Positions 46,533 through 55,107 of a stretch of 64,000 nucleotides of DNA are shown in pieces. The stretch comes from Caldicellulosiruptor changbaiensis (GTDB taxonomy: Bacteria; Bacillota; Thermoanaerobacteria; Caldicellulosiruptorales; Caldicellulosiruptoraceae). Both the position numbers and the translations under genes were made by a program. The stretch's first letter is position 1. Each line of letters starts with the position of its first letter. The notes beneath the pieces were generated by a model that was not told the origin of the DNA, ran no database searches, and worked only from the letters and a program-made list of their open reading frames with translations. The stretch lies in NCBI RefSeq assembly GCF_003999255.1, contig NZ_CP034791.1, positions 639,001-703,000 on the forward strand, in the 5' to 3' direction.

Positions 46533-47447
46533 ATGAAAGAGAGATTCAATAGAGTATTTGTCATAGTGATATTTACAGAACTTTTATTATTTTGTGCGCT
46601 GGTTGCATATGTACAGTTTTAGACTAATACATATAATTTTCTTGCTTGGGTTCTCATATGTTGCAGCGCAGTTTTGATAAATATAGCGGGGTATGTGTTT
46701 GGAATACTTCCTTATGTCCAAGAGGTCTGTAATCGGGTTGATAAGATTCAAGAGGTATTAAGAGAGATAGACAATCATTTTAATTTGATGGTAGAGGACA
46801 ATGCTGAATTTGAAAACTCTATAAATGTTCTCAAAAATCAATTAAAGATTTTAAAGGTTGAGAGTCAAAGAGAAGATGTCTTTTTTGAACAGTATAAAGA
46901 GATGATAATACGAAATGTAAAACTTATCTATGATATGTCTAAAAATAAAAATGACAGAGAGATAGAAGGGCTTGCAAAGTCTCTTTTAGACATTATTGAG
47001 AAAAGCATATATTCAAGACGTATATTTGTTCCACTATGGTATGAGGTAATGTATTTTCAAACAATTCTATCAGGATGTGTATACTCGGCGATGAATAACC
47101 TCGAGATAGTAATAAATATCCAAGAGGAGGAGCTAAAACAGTCACTTGTATTACATGGGATTTTGACATCAGTTGCAACGCTTTTTATTGACTGTGTTAG
47201 AAGGCAGTTGCCTATTAAGAATATCATTCAGCTTTCTATAATCAACTTGTCAGGGCATTTAAGCTTACGGCTATATTACAACAATACTATACAGGATTTA
47301 AATAAAGCAGAAGAAGTACTCAATATTCTAAAACAGCGATTTTCTCTTTATTATCCTGAAGGTACATATGCTGTAAATTATTCCTTAGGGGGAAATCACT
47401 TTATAATCGAGATGTCACTTCCCATAATTGAGTCTTTTGAGAAATAA
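46533..47447 (+). pseudogene. Two-helix membrane protein, degenerate sensor-kinase-like, split by an in-frame TAG
   Basis: ATG 46533 opens a 29-codon frame with one membrane helix (VFVIVIFTELLLFCALVAYV) that ends at TAG 46620-46622. The same frame runs on through a second helix (FLAWVLICCSAVLINIAGYV) and a 230-residue soluble part to TAA 47447. Together these look like one two-helix sensor. The soluble part has a coiled coil and weak ATPase-like boxes (GHLSLRLYYNNTIQD; SLGGNHFIIEMSLPI) but no clear phospho-His motif. The second part could also start at TTG 46674. Function is unknown; it precedes a LacI regulator. Confidence 0.55.
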
Positions 47448-47554
47448 AAATTAATCGATATTCAGCTTCAAAAGATATTTGAAATATTTCAGAAAATTTA
47501 GTATTATTGATATTAAGTTCAGAACAAGACAAGAAGGAATAGGATGAGAATGAA

Positions 47555-48568
47555 ATGGTAACCATAAAGGATATAGCGAGAGAAGCAGGTGTGTCACCTT
47601 CAACAGTGTCACGGGTACTTTCAGGTAAGGCAAAGATCTCACCTGAGACAACAAAAAGAGTAATGGAAGCAATAGAGCGGCTTGGATACATTCCAAATGC
47701 GAGTGCCAAAAGCCTGGTGATGAAAAAGGCATATTCTATAGGACTTTTCATGCCACGAAGACTTGAACAAACACTTACAAGCACCTTTTTTGACCAAGTT
47801 GTATCTGGAATTTGCAGTTATATTAACAATACAGAATATGAAATTGTACTGACTATTGTGCCGCCAGAAAAGGAAAAAGAAAGCTTAGAAAGGCTCATAA
47901 AAAGTAGAAAAGTGGACGGCTTTATCCTGCTGACTTCTCGTATAAATGACTATGCTATTAAATATCTTCGATCTATAAAATTTCCTTTTGTCTTAATAGG
48001 CTCACCTGATAGGGATAAGGATTATGTGAACTGGGTTGACAATGACAACAAAAGAGCAGGGTTTGACGCAACAGAGTATTTAATCAAGCTTGGACACACT
48101 CAAATAGGTTTTTTGGGTGGTATGGAAAATCTTGTTTTGACTCAAGATAGGCTCTCTGGTTACAAAAGCGCTTTGAACAAATATAAACTTCCGATTGAGA
48201 GCCAGTATATAATGTTTACTGAGTTTGACGAGCAAAGTTCATATGAAAAGGCAAAGGAAATGCTGATGCTAAAAAACAGACCAACTGCCATTGTTTGTAT
48301 TGACGAGGTTGTTGCCTATGCAGCAATAAAGGCATGCAAAGAGCTTGAATTGAAAGTAGGCTATGACGTGTCTGTAATTGGGTTTAATGAGTCCATCTTT
48401 TCTAAACTGTCTTCACCAAGGCTTACCACAGTTAATACAAACATATTTTATTTGGGCTATTATGCAGCTGAGATGCTGATAAAAGAATTAGAAGAACCAT
48501 ACAAAACTTACAAGAGGCTCATTGTCGAGCACTCTATTGTAGATGGGGAGACATGTAGTGCTATATAG
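47555..48568 (+). CDS. LacI-family transcriptional regulator
   Basis: 337 residues. The N-terminal helix-turn-helix is VTIKDIAREAGVSPSTVSRVLSG, followed by the hinge helix (NASAKSLVMKKAYSIGLFMP) and a periplasmic-binding-protein-like sugar-sensing domain (VDGFILLTSR, WVDNDNKRAGFDATEYLI, PTAIVCIDEVVAYAAIKA, RLTTVNTN). It probably represses sugar-use genes, but no such genes lie next to it, since the neighbours are a broken sensor and a transposon. Confidence 0.9.
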   Translation: MVTIKDIAREAGVSPSTVSRVLSGKAKISPETTKRVMEAIERLGYIPNASAKSLVMKKAYSIGLFMPRRLEQTLTSTFFDQVVSGICSYINNTEYEIVLTIVPPEKEKESLERLIKSRKVDGFILLTSRINDYAIKYLRSIKFPFVLIGSPDRDKDYVNWVDNDNKRAGFDATEYLIKLGHTQIGFLGGMENLVLTQDRLSGYKSALNKYKLPIESQYIMFTEFDEQSSYEKAKEMLMLKNRPTAIVCIDEVVAYAAIKACKELELKVGYDVSVIGFNESIFSKLSSPRLTTVNTNIFYLGYYAAEMLIKELEEPYKTYKRLIVEHSIVDGETCSAI

Positions 48569-48631
48569 AATAGTAAAGAAGAGGTAGCAACAGTTGAAAA
48601 TAGTCGTGTAAAAAGGTACAATTTTAATTAG

Positions 48632-48931
48632 GTGATGATGGATGTTATTAAGTATGCAAAAAGTAAAAGAAATATATTCAATCAGTCGAAGGGCACTTAT
48701 AAACTGGGAGAAAGAGGGATTAATTTACTGGTTTTAGAACTCCAAAGGGTAGAAGAAGGTATTGAAAAAGAGGACATTGAAAAGTTACCTAAGTATGATA
48801 GAAGAAAAACCAAAGTAGGCTGTAGTTTTAGAGGATTTAATAGCGGCAGTATACATCTTTTGCAGCAAGGATTTATGATTAAAAGAGGTGCAAAAAAGCA
48901 TGATAACAGTTCAAGCCAAGCTAATTTTTGA
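48632..48931 (+). CDS. Small basic protein of unknown function upstream of tnpB
   Basis: Up to 99 residues from GTG 48632; ATG 48638 is also possible. It is rich in Lys and Arg (KYAKSKRNIF, KYDRRKTKVG), with no membrane helix or known motif. It overlaps the tnpB start by about 30 bases. I do not recognise it. It could be an accessory protein of the element, a remnant of other DNA, or non-coding. Confidence 0.4.
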   Translation: MMMDVIKYAKSKRNIFNQSKGTYKLGERGINLLVLELQRVEEGIEKEDIEKLPKYDRRKTKVGCSFRGFNSGSIHLLQQGFMIKRGAKKHDNSSSQANF

Positions 48932-50370
48932 CAGCAGCGAAGATAAGCAAAAAGTCCTGGACCTTATGAGAAGATGGTCATCATGCATGAGGTATGCCAT
49001 ACAAGAGGTTACTTGAAGGGTATAAAAGGAATGAACTCAAAAGGGAGTTGCAGGGGATTTTCAATCTTAATTCCCGATACGTCGATGATGCAATTATGAA
49101 AGCAAAAAGTGTTTTGACCTCATGTAAAGAAAGAGGAGAAGACCCTGAGAAGGTCATTTTTGGCGGCAGGCAGCTTTTTGAAAAGCTAAAGAAGCGGCAT
49201 ATGAACGGCAAGCCTTACAAAAAACTCAAGATTGAATGGCAGGAGAAAAGGAAGGGGAATCTGTACTCAAGAGGAGACAGGAGCAAGAAAGGTAATCTCA
49301 ATACAAGGATTGAGACAGATGAAGATTGTACCAAACTCAGAATCAACGTAGGAGAAATGGAGTATGTATATGCGAGGATACAGCCCGGATGGAAGATAAA
49401 AGATGGAACGTACATTGATAGAAATCAACTTCTTGAGGCGATAAGTATTTCTGGACAGCCTTACTCTGTCCAGCTGAAACTTAAAAGTGGTATAGTATAT
49501 GCCTACTTTGCTATTGAGGAAGTTTTCCCAAAACCTGCAATAACGAGAGCGAATGGAGTTATAGGGATAGACACTAACGCATATCCGAAGAATGTGGCAT
49601 GGGTAGAAACAAATGAGCACGGACAGTTTCTGGGATATGGCAGAATACCACTTGAGAAGCTTGAAAGTGGCAGCTTTGATAAAAGAGAGTATTACAGGTG
49701 GCAGTATGCCTACATGTTAGTACAGATGGCAAAGGAGAAACAAAAAGCCATAGTGATTGAGAACCTTAGTATACAGGACAGGGGAAGAAGAGGAGACTTT
49801 TCAGGTAGAAAATCAAGACGGATAAGGCATTATTTTGGGTACAGGTCACTTTTGGAGAAGGTAAAACTTTTAGCAAAGCGAGAAGGGATAGAGGTTATAG
49901 AAGTAGACCCTGCATACACTTCTGTAATAGGAATTTTGAAGTACGCTCCGCAGTTTATGGTGACAAAGGATGTAGCTGCAGCGTATGTGATAGCAAGAAG
50001 GGGACTTGGGTTAAAGGAGAGGATACCGTCAAACTATATGGAGCTTCTTAGCAGGCTTGATGTAAGTAGTTTAGGAGAACTAAAAGAGTATGTAAGCAAA
50101 ATGGTGAAGAATGTATGTTTGAGGAAGAAGCAGATAAAGGAGATTGAATATGTAATGCGGATGATACAAAGCCCTGGGAGTGAGTCAGGGAAGGTATCAG
50201 GACCTCTGGATGGAACAAGTTCTGGTACCTGTGGTAAAGACCACAATCTCTGGCGAGTTCTCAGGGTAGCGGTGGTAACGCCACTTTCCCCTGACAGGGT
50301 GTTGCGTGATATGTCTGTCCTGAAATCGGTATTGATTTCAGGGCAAGTGGGGAGACCCGTAAGGGCGTGA
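48900..50370 (+). pseudogene. TnpB RNA-guided nuclease lacking a zinc ribbon, frameshifted near the N-terminus
   Basis: From ATG 48900 the frame reads MITVQAKLIFDSSEDKQKVL to RRWSSCMRYA and then stops at TGA. A one-base insertion near 48996 moves the rest (YKRLLEGYKRNELKRE onward) to another frame, open from ATG 48994 for 458 residues. RuvC acidic residues are intact: Asp in GIDTNAYPKN, Glu in AIVIENLS, Asp in TKDVAAAYVIARRG. The CxxC zinc ribbon normally between the last two is missing (SVIGILKYAPQFMVTKD is there instead). The shorter frame lacks the first beta strand, so activity is doubtful. Confidence 0.8.
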
Positions 50371-50500
50371 GTTCCTGCTTCTTGGGGCAGGGGCTATGGT
50401 TGTTCCAAATACCGCCTGCTGGGTGTGGAACAACCTGAAAAGGCGGACTACAAATAGCCCAGCCATCTAAACTTGTGCGGTTTTGCACAGTTTGGATGAC
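50172..50500 (+). ncRNA. Candidate omega (re)RNA at the 3' end of the TnpB element
   Basis: A GC-rich tail overlaps the end of tnpB. Stems: GTGGT/ACCAC (50231-50244), CCTGAAATC (50319-50327) with GATTTCAGG (50334-50342), and GGGCTAT (50391-50397) with ATAGCCC (50454-50460) enclosing GGTTGTTCC (50398-50406) with GGAACAACC (50427-50435). CCGCCT inside that loop can pair with AGGCGG (50440-50445), which makes a pseudoknot. A terminal hairpin (CATCTAAACTTGTGC with GCACAGTTTGGATG) follows. This is where TnpB guide RNAs end, with the guide lying just beyond. Confidence 0.65.
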
Positions 50501-50513
50501 CAGGGAATATTTA

Positions 50514-51272
50514 ATGCAAAAGCATGTTGAGATCAAGAATAAGATTGGGCAGGTATTACGCGGGTACTTACATGTACCAAATGAGTATGAAGGAAAGATT
50601 CCTGCAGTTGCAATCTTTCACGGCTTTACAGGTAACAAAATGGAACCACATTTCATATTTGTAAAGTTATCGCGGCTACTTGAAAACCATGGCATTGCAA
50701 GTGTTAGGTTTGACTTTGCAGGGTCTGGTGAGTCAGATGGTGAATTTTATGACATGACTGTAACACGGGAAATTGATGATGCAAGATGTATACTTGACTA
50801 TCTATTTTCACTTGACTTTGTTGACAAACAAAAAGTGTCAATTGTAGGACTCTCTCTTGGTGGAGCAATTTCCTCATATCTTGCTGGTGAGTATAGGGAA
50901 AAGCTTCACAAGGTTGTATTGTGGGCACCTGCAGGAAATATGAAGGAAATTGCAAAGAATGTAGTTGAAAGTAATCCTCTAATAAAGGAGAAAGGATATA
51001 TCGATTTAGGAGGTCTTCTTTTATCTGAAGATTTTTATTATGATTTACAAAAGTATGACTTTTTTGAAGCAATAAAGAAATATCCAAATAAAGTTTTAAT
51101 TTTACATGGTACAAACGATACAGCAGTTCCGGTTGAAGTAGGAAGAAAGTACAAAGAGATTTTAGGTGATAGGGCAACACTTGTTGAAATAGAAGATGCA
51201 GATCACACGTTTAACAAATACGAATGGGAGAGAGTTGTTTTAGACAAGACAGTTGAATTTTTAAAGGACTAA
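50514..51272 (+). CDS. Alpha/beta hydrolase (serine esterase-like)
   Basis: 252 residues from ATG 50514; the frame opens at 50475, but that part is TnpB-element hairpin DNA. The catalytic triad is visible: Ser in VGLSLGGA, Asp in LHGTNDTAVP, His in DADHTFNKYEW. FHGFTGNK marks the oxyanion side. The protein resembles feruloyl/cinnamoyl esterases and acyl-esterases of gut and plant-degrading bacteria, but substrate is not certain. The mobile element has replaced the DNA up to the ribosome site (CAGGG), which may affect expression. Confidence 0.82.
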   Translation: MQKHVEIKNKIGQVLRGYLHVPNEYEGKIPAVAIFHGFTGNKMEPHFIFVKLSRLLENHGIASVRFDFAGSGESDGEFYDMTVTREIDDARCILDYLFSLDFVDKQKVSIVGLSLGGAISSYLAGEYREKLHKVVLWAPAGNMKEIAKNVVESNPLIKEKGYIDLGGLLLSEDFYYDLQKYDFFEAIKKYPNKVLILHGTNDTAVPVEVGRKYKEILGDRATLVEIEDADHTFNKYEWERVVLDKTVEFLKD

Positions 51273-51280
51273 GAAAAGCC

Positions 51281-51340
51281 AAAAAGGGCTGGAAAATTAA
51301 CACCTTTTAGAGTCCAAAAACATTCCCAGCCCTTTTTATT
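51281..51340 (+). terminator. Intrinsic terminator after the hydrolase gene
   Basis: AAAAAGGGCTGG (51281-51292) pairs with CCAGCCCTTTTT (51326-51337) over a long loop. Confidence 0.75.
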
Positions 51341-51409
51341 TTTATCACACCTCAAGTTTGTTGTGAATATAATAGAATAAAACCAGCTACAAAGAGAATA
51401 TATTAACTT

Positions 51410-51580
51410 ATGAGCAAGCATTTTCATCATAAGAACAAAAAACAATTAGGTTTTGTTCTTTTATTACTTGGCTTTGGTATTTTAATTTCAATTATAACAC
51501 CGCCATGGCTTTTTGCACTTATTATTGCTCTTGGGTTAATTGCCGCTGGAATTTATATATTTTTTAAAGATGGGAGATGA
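51410..51580 (+). CDS. Small two-helix membrane protein next to spoVM
   Basis: 56 residues: a His/Lys-rich start (MSKHFHHKNKKQ), then two hydrophobic helices (LGFVLLLLGFGILISII and LFALIIALGLIAAGIYIFF) joined at a TPPW turn, and a short KDGR tail. I do not recognise a named family. It lies seven bases before spoVM and is probably co-expressed with it, which hints at a spore role. Confidence 0.6.
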   Translation: MSKHFHHKNKKQLGFVLLLLGFGILISIITPPWLFALIIALGLIAAGIYIFFKDGR

Positions 51581-51587
51581 AATAAAA

Positions 51588-51668
51588 ATGAGGATAATGG
51601 TACTCAAAATGCCAAGGTTTTTAAGTAGAATAATTAAAAGGCTATTTAAACTCAGTGATGAAAAATAA
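51588..51668 (+). CDS. spoVM: Stage V sporulation protein M (SpoVM)
   Basis: 26 residues, the same length as Bacillus SpoVM: MRIMVLKMPRFLSRIIKRLF, then KLSDEK. The K-x-P-x-F-L pattern followed by an amphipathic helix matches the family (Bacillus: KLPKFL). SpoVM lies on the curved forespore membrane and anchors SpoIVA at the base of the spore coat. The spoVM gene next to an opposite-strand rpmB is the same arrangement as in Bacillus. GGGAGATG is the likely ribosome site. Confidence 0.8.
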   Translation: MRIMVLKMPRFLSRIIKRLFKLSDEK

Positions 51669-51670
51669 AG

Positions 51671-51716
51671 AAAAAGTTCAAGATAAACCTCTTTTGCTTA
51701 TCTTGAACTTTTTTAT
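51671..51716. terminator. Two-way terminator between spoVM and rpmB
   Basis: AAAAAGTTCAAGATAA (51671-51686) pairs with TTATCTTGAACTTTTTT (51698-51714). T runs on both strands allow it to serve both converging genes. Confidence 0.85.
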
Positions 51717-51717
51717 T

Positions 51718-51903
51718 TTAAGCACGGACAACCTTGCCTGCCTTAATACAACTTGTGCAAACATAAATTCTTTTCCTTTGACCGTTTATAATTACTCTAA
51801 TTTTCTTTACATTTGGTTTCCACGTTCTTCTTGACTTTTTGTTTGAATGGCTTACCTTGTTTCCAAATGACACCTTTTTATTACAAATTTCACACATTGC
51901 CAT
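51718..51903 (-). CDS. rpmB: 50S ribosomal protein L28
   Basis: 61 residues from the ATG at 51903, with AAAGGGAGGG upstream on the minus strand; an upstream in-frame start would give an unlikely 14-residue extension. MCEICNKKVSFGNKVSHSNK and RRTWKPNVKKIRV are typical. It keeps two Cys pairs (C-x-x-C at the N-terminus and C-x-x-C near the end), the zinc-binding form of L28. Confidence 0.95.
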   Translation of the reverse strand: MAMCEICNKKVSFGNKVSHSNKKSRRTWKPNVKKIRVIINGQRKRIYVCTSCIKAGKVVRA

Positions 51904-51985
51904 CTTATTTCCCTCCCTTTTATAAGAAGCAAGATAAAAAACCAAGTACTATTCTAACACAAAAAAGGGGAAAAGGCAAGCTACT

Positions 51986-53050
51986 TTATTCCTTGTACAA
52001 GATTGCCTCATTGTCTATATAAAGTTCACAGTTGATATACTCATTTACAATTTCAATGTCCTTTACAAGCTCAATTCTGTACATGCTGGATGTGTACCAG
52101 TTGAGTTTTGGCTGTACATTTACAAAATTGAGCTTACTGTCTAATGAAGGAAGGAGATAATTCCAGTTTACGTAATGATTGAAGTTCTCAATGATGTCTG
52201 TAATAACTGCATTGAATTTATTCAAAAGAAGTTTCTGAAATTCGTGCCATTTTGAAAGTGATGCCTCAATGTTTGTAAGACCAAAATATCCCGCACAGCC
52301 TGCTCCTTTTAAGCTTGATGTTGTCCTTGTAAAGCACAAATCCAAAGCTTCAATTGTCTCTGGTGGATCAATTGTGAATGTGTCAAAGCTCTTTACAAGC
52401 TCATCAGGAAGCTTGTTTCTGAAGTCATACTCAATTGCTTTCAAATTGAGATTATGTTCTTTTGCAGCTTGGTTTATAAAATCTACAAGCCTTTTATCGA
52501 TTTCTAATACTAAAACCTCTTGTGGAAGTTTTGTCAAAGCTGCTGCGATTGATACCAAATCATCATCGCCAAATACAATAAGTCTCTTTCCAACAAGGTC
52601 TCCTTTTTTAATCATAAGAGCAATTCTTGAGAATGCTGTTTCTTCAGTAACATAACCTTGGTCATATTCAACTATAGCATCAGGTCTTGTCTTTACTATC
52701 TCTTTGAACTTCTCGTAAGCAACTTTTATTTCGTCAAATACAATGCCGCGTCCTTCGCAGCATTGACATGTGTAATTTTTTACAACAGGAATACCATTCT
52801 TTTCGATAAACTCTTTTCCTTTTTGTGTGGGTTCTAAATTACCGCTATCATCTGATTTTACGAAATCTATTGAAATGAGATAATTAATTGTTTCCCTCAC
52901 AACAGCAAACGGCTTTTGTGAAAGAAATACCACTTCCCAAAAATGACTTGTAGAGTTCAGTGCTGCCAAAACCTTTTCAATATCTCTTTCATTTACATTA
53001 ACCTTTGTTTTGTTCTTTACAAATTCAACTGCACCCTTTAGTTCATCCAC
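51986..53050 (-). CDS. bpsA: N4-bis(aminopropyl)spermidine synthase-family protein
   Basis: 354 residues from GTG 53050, which has GAGGAGG eight bases upstream; GTG 53059 is in frame but too close to that site. An N-terminal winged-helix-like domain with a Cys cluster (YTCQCCEGRG) is followed by an AdoMet-methylase-like domain with the family's GDDDLVSIAAALT motif and TIDPPET. BpsA adds aminopropyl groups to spermidine to make branched polyamines that protect nucleic acids in hyperthermophiles. Found in thermophilic bacteria and archaea, so it fits a hot-living host. Confidence 0.85.
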   Translation of the reverse strand: MDELKGAVEFVKNKTKVNVNERDIEKVLAALNSTSHFWEVVFLSQKPFAVVRETINYLISIDFVKSDDSGNLEPTQKGKEFIEKNGIPVVKNYTCQCCEGRGIVFDEIKVAYEKFKEIVKTRPDAIVEYDQGYVTEETAFSRIALMIKKGDLVGKRLIVFGDDDLVSIAAALTKLPQEVLVLEIDKRLVDFINQAAKEHNLNLKAIEYDFRNKLPDELVKSFDTFTIDPPETIEALDLCFTRTTSSLKGAGCAGYFGLTNIEASLSKWHEFQKLLLNKFNAVITDIIENFNHYVNWNYLLPSLDSKLNFVNVQPKLNWYTSSMYRIELVKDIEIVNEYINCELYIDNEAILYKE

Positions 53051-53183
53051 TTCTACCACCTCCTCATGAGTTTAAATGTAGCTTTTTAATAGTTTGTTGA
53101 CAACAATATATAATAATATCATAATAAAATGAGGTGTCAATAAGAGCTTTATAAAAAGAGACTTTAAAAAGGGTGAGAAAAAC

Positions 53184-54350
53184 TTGAAGATTAAAGTACT
53201 ACCTGAAGATTTTATAGTCAAAGAGGAAATTGACATTGAAATAAAACCAAGCGGAAAATACAAGATTTATCTTTTGAAAAAGAAACACTGGAACACAGTT
53301 GATGCTTTAAGGTTTATATCAAGAGAGAACAAGATTCCGTTTGAGAAGATAGGCTGTGCAGGGAGAAAGGATAGACATGCTCTTACTTATCAATATATTT
53401 CTGTTCCCAGAGAATATGACATAAATTTCAATAAGGAAAATGTTAAACTTGAGTTTCTCGGATATTCGGATGATTTTGTTTCACCTATGACACTCAAAGG
53501 CAATTACTTTGAGGTAGTAATAAGAAAGATAAAAAACAAAGACGAAAGAATTTTTCAAAGGCTTGATGAGATAAAAAAATTCGGTTTTCCAAACTATTTT
53601 GATGATCAGCGTTTTGGAAGTGCTGAGAATGACCAAGAGTTTATCGGCGAGAAAATAGCAAAAAAACATTACAACGGTGCACTTAAACTCTATTTTACCA
53701 CCATTCATCCTGAAGATAAAAGAGAAGAAAAGGAAAGAAAGAAAAAGATATTTGAGCTTTGGGGGGACTTCGAAAAGATACTTCCTCTTTGCAAAACAAA
53801 GGTTGAAAAGGATATAATAAAAACTTTAATGAAAGGAAAAAGCAGACATTATTTAATCGAGGCTGTAAACCTTATTCCAAAAGAAGAGATGTCAATGTTC
53901 TTCTCAGCTTACCAGAGCTATATTTGGAACAGGATTTTGAGCACAGTTTTACCATATTATACTGATTTGCTAAGACCTGTTAAGGGGAAGATTATGGAAT
54001 ATCTTATTTATAGAACGCTTTCTGAAAAGGCTTTGGAGGAATTAAAAAATCTTCAAATTCCGACCGTATCATCAAAAATACCTTACGTAAACAATTTTGT
54101 TAACAATACAATCTTGGAGGTTTTAAATGAACGAGGGCTTAAACCTTCAGACTTTGACCTCAAAAAGATAAAAAAATCTTTTTACAAATCATTTTTAAGA
54201 CCTGCAATAGTCTTTCCAGAAAACCTTGAGGTTTCAAACTTTGAAGAAGATGACTTTTATAGCGGATATTTTAAACTAAAATTGAAATTTCATCTTCCAG
54301 CCGGCTCATTTGCCACAATGCTGATAAAGAGTTTAACCATTTTATACTAA
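53184..54350 (+). CDS. truD: tRNA pseudouridine(13) synthase TruD
   Basis: 388 residues. The catalytic Asp is in GCAGRKDRHALTYQY near residue 60-70, the TruD family signature. The conserved NYFDDQRFGS block and the ending PAGSFATMLIKSL support it. It converts U13 of tRNA-Glu and other targets to pseudouridine. It starts with TTG 53184; AAGGGTGAG lies upstream. Family members are patchy in Firmicutes but found in Clostridia and archaea. Confidence 0.92.
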   Translation: MKIKVLPEDFIVKEEIDIEIKPSGKYKIYLLKKKHWNTVDALRFISRENKIPFEKIGCAGRKDRHALTYQYISVPREYDINFNKENVKLEFLGYSDDFVSPMTLKGNYFEVVIRKIKNKDERIFQRLDEIKKFGFPNYFDDQRFGSAENDQEFIGEKIAKKHYNGALKLYFTTIHPEDKREEKERKKKIFELWGDFEKILPLCKTKVEKDIIKTLMKGKSRHYLIEAVNLIPKEEMSMFFSAYQSYIWNRILSTVLPYYTDLLRPVKGKIMEYLIYRTLSEKALEELKNLQIPTVSSKIPYVNNFVNNTILEVLNERGLKPSDFDLKKIKKSFYKSFLRPAIVFPENLEVSNFEEDDFYSGYFKLKLKFHLPAGSFATMLIKSLTILY

Positions 54351-54374
54351 GTAATTTCAGGTGTGGTGATATTA

Positions 54375-54788
54375 ATGATAATACGTGAAATGAAAGTGGA
54401 AGATTGGCAGGAAATGAGGAACTTGTGGCAAACAACAGAAGGAATAGGCCTTGGCAGAAGTGATACTATAGAAGGATTGGAAAAATTCCTAAATAGGAAT
54501 AAAGGTATGAGCTTTGTATGTGAGATTGACAGCAAAATAGTAGCCACCATTATGTGCGGACATGATGGGCGACGTGGCTTTATATATCATTTGGCAGTTG
54601 CTAAGAATTTTAGATTGCAGGGCATAGGGAAAAGCCTGGTTGAAAAGGCACTGCAAGAGCTGAGAAAGCAAGGAATACATAAATGCCATATTTTTGTAAT
54701 GAAAGATAATGAAAAAGGGAAAAATTTTTGGTCTAAGATAGGTTTTCAAAAGCGGAATGATATAGAAGTGTTCTCAATAGATATTTAA
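54375..54788 (+). CDS. GNAT-family N-acetyltransferase
   Basis: 137 residues from ATG 54375, with AGGTGTGGTG upstream. The GNAT acetyl-CoA site is at HLAVAKNFRLQGIGKSLVEKALQ; the first beta strands show IREMKVEDWQEMRNLW. Members acetylate amines of small molecules or proteins. Substrate is unknown. It follows truD by 24 bases and may be co-transcribed. Confidence 0.88.
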   Translation: MIIREMKVEDWQEMRNLWQTTEGIGLGRSDTIEGLEKFLNRNKGMSFVCEIDSKIVATIMCGHDGRRGFIYHLAVAKNFRLQGIGKSLVEKALQELRKQGIHKCHIFVMKDNEKGKNFWSKIGFQKRNDIEVFSIDI

Positions 54789-54858
54789 CAAAAAATAGAC
54801 TGAATGTTATATAAAGTTACCTCAAATTTTCCACAAAACTGCGAACACATAATCGCTA

Positions 54859-54887
54859 TTGACTGCCAATATGATTGTCTTTATAAT
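54859..54887 (+). promoter_or_regulatory. Sigma-A promoter of the tRNA-His/tRNA-Gln operon
   Basis: TTGACT (54859-54864), a 17-base spacer, TATAAT (54882-54887). Confidence 0.75.
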
Positions 54888-54912
54888 ATAATCTGCTTGC
54901 TAAAAAAGAGGC

Positions 54913-54990
54913 GGTGGATATAGCTCAGTTGGTTAGAGCGCCAGGTTGTGGCCCTGGAGGTCATGGGTTCGAGTCCCATTATCCACCCCA
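54913..54990 (+). tRNA. tRNA-His (anticodon GTG)
   Basis: The acceptor GTGGATA pairs with TATCCAC, with the extra 5' G opposite C73 that marks histidine tRNAs. Anticodon arm CCAGGTT-GTG-GCCCTGG, T loop GGTTCGAGTCC, encoded CCA. Confidence 0.96.
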
Positions 54991-55004
54991 TATATAAAAT
55001 AAGT

Positions 55005-55080
55005 TGGGGTGTCGCCAAGCGGTAAGGCACAGGACTTTGACTCCTGCATTCCGGTGGTTCGAATCCACCCACCCCAGCCA
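55005..55080 (+). tRNA. tRNA-Gln (anticodon TTG)
   Basis: The acceptor TGGGGTG pairs with CACCCCA; the anticodon arm is CAGGACT-TTG-ACTCCTG; the T loop is GGTTCGAATCC; CCA is encoded. It lies 14 bases after tRNA-His in the same transcript. Confidence 0.96.
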
Positions 55081-55107
55081 TTTTTGTTTTATACGATATT
55101 TTCAAGC

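Larger units (their letters stand above)
48600..50505 (+). mobile_element. IS605/IS1341-type TnpB element without a TnpA
   Basis: The unit holds a small unrecognised ORF, a TnpB gene and a structured GC-rich 3' tail ending in a hairpin (50464-50499). No Y1 transposase (TnpA) gene is present, so it cannot move by itself. The right end is set close to the hairpin, because the host gene begins at 50514. The left end is not defined by sequence and is a guess between 48569 and 48632. Confidence 0.7.
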
